Source: Gammaproteobacteria bacterium (GTDB lineage Bacteria; Pseudomonadota; Gammaproteobacteria; SZUA-140). Taken from it: 13,059 nucleotides of DNA. The position numbers were made by a program, and so were the translations under genes. Numbering within the stretch: the first letter of the stretch is position 1; each line of letters begins with the position of its first letter. Positions 12,346 to 13,059 of this stretch are shown one piece after another. Location: the NCBI GenBank assembly GCA_026982145.1, contig JALSHQ010000317.1:1-13059 (forward strand). The letters run 5' to 3'. Below the pieces are notes generated by a model, which searched no databases, was not told where the DNA came from, and saw nothing but the letters and a program-made list of their open reading frames with translations.

Positions 12346-13059
12346 TCAAAAATGGTTTTTCCAGTCACGAATGGTGCGGAATGTGGTAAGCGGGTCATGT
12401 GGTTGAGGCCATCTATTTTCCTCGGCGTAACGCTGAGCTGCGGCAGCGATGATGGGGGTATGGCAGCGTAGGAAGGGGTTGGTCTTTTTTTCATCAATCA
12501 ATCGTGACGGGATGGTCGGTAGCCCCTGCGCACGCATGGCTTGAGATTGAATCATACGCGCTTGAATGTCGTCATTATCGGGTTCTAAATGAGCTGCAAA
12601 ATTGAGATTGGCAAGGGTGTATTCATGCGCACAGTGGATCAACGTTTCATCCGGGAGCGCGGCAATTTTCTGCAGCGAGTGAAACATTTCATGATAGAGG
12701 CCGCTGTGGAGGCGGCCACAGCCTGCGCCAAAAAGTGTATCCCCACAAAATAGCGCCCTTGGTGTGGTGGGTCTGTAGTAAGCGATATGGCCTGCGGTAT
12801 GCCCCGGCAGATCCAGCACTCGAAGAGTGCAATGACCATCAATCGTAACGGTGTCGCCTTCCCTTACAGGGTGCGTCATGCCGGGAATGGCCTCCGTGGC
12901 GGGGCCATAAACAGGCATCTCGTACTGCTTAAGCAGCGCGATGATGCCATCGACATGGTCGTGGCACTGATGTGTGACAAGAATGGCCACAGGCGTCAGT
13001 GAGTGGCTGCGCAGGTGTGCTAAAACTGGGCGCTCATCACCGGGGTCGATAATGACGAC
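12346..13059 (-). CDS. gloB: Hydroxyacylglutathione hydrolase (glyoxalase II), N-terminus beyond the right edge
   Basis: Glyoxalase II hydrolyses S-D-lactoylglutathione to D-lactate and glutathione in methylglyoxal detoxification. The frame is open from the right edge, with 237 residues visible. Alignment with E. coli GloB (VVIIDPGD against CLIVDPGD) suggests only about 20-25 residues are missing. Metallo-beta-lactamase-fold residues visible are THQCHDHVDG, PGHTAGHIAYY, FCGDTLFGAGCGRL and CAHEYTLANLNFA, and the C-terminus FRTIRDWKNHF is typical. The first motif is odd. The canonical THxHxDH has its second metal-binding His replaced by Cys (T-H-Q-C-H-D-H), and the usual GG after it is DG. All later ligands are kept. 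It lies upstream of mltD as in E. coli. Confidence 0.92.
   Translation of the reverse strand, partial: VVIIDPGDERPVLAHLRSHSLTPVAILVTHQCHDHVDGIIALLKQYEMPVYGPATEAIPGMTHPVREGDTVTIDGHCTLRVLDLPGHTAGHIAYYRPTTPRALFCGDTLFGAGCGRLHSGLYHEMFHSLQKIAALPDETLIHCAHEYTLANLNFAAHLEPDNDDIQARMIQSQAMRAQGLPTIPSRLIDEKKTNPFLRCHTPIIAAAAQRYAEENRWPQPHDPLTTFRTIRDWKNHF

Overview
The window looks like a chromosomal segment of a gammaproteobacterium. The best support is the gloB-mltD neighbourhood on the minus strand, which has the same order and orientation as in Escherichia coli, together with an NsrR-type Rrf2 regulator and a LysM-bearing MltD. GC content appears moderate (about half, not counted). I found no rRNA, tRNA, CRISPR array or complete insertion sequence. 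A free-living or symbiotic chemolithotroph is possible from gene content, but the sequence does not settle it.

Layout. The left 1.3 kb is the 5' part of a DUF748/AsmA-type envelope gene on the minus strand, running off the left edge. A 308-base divergent spacer follows and carries a well-spaced sigma-54 type promoter facing right. Next comes a four-gene plus-strand operon of about 7 kb: nirB (siroheme nitrite reductase), nirD (Rieske subunit), nasA (cytoplasmic Mo-bisMGD nitrate reductase) and a single fused gene joining a four-cluster DmsB-like iron-sulfur domain to an eight-helix DmsC-like membrane anchor. A convergent nsrR follows, then a divergently transcribed TauE/SafE-type (TSUP) anion permease. 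A strong hairpin and a 195-bp transposase-less element with inverted repeats and a TTAG duplication lie between that gene and mltD. The right end is mltD and gloB on the minus strand, with gloB cut by the edge.

How it fits together. NasA reduces nitrate to nitrite and NirBD reduces nitrite to ammonium with NAD(P)H, so the operon reads as nitrate assimilation. The unusual part is the electron donor. Instead of a flavoprotein or ferredoxin partner, the operon ends in a membrane-bound DmsB-DmsC fusion, which suggests that NasA is fed from the quinol pool. Neither NasA nor the fusion shows a Tat signal, and the charge distribution places the iron-sulfur domain in the cytoplasm, a flipped version of the periplasmic DmsABC arrangement. 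This is the strongest candidate for a little-described system here. Secondary points of interest are the small transposable element inserted exactly at the mltD stop codon, and a GloB whose second metal-binding histidine is a cysteine.
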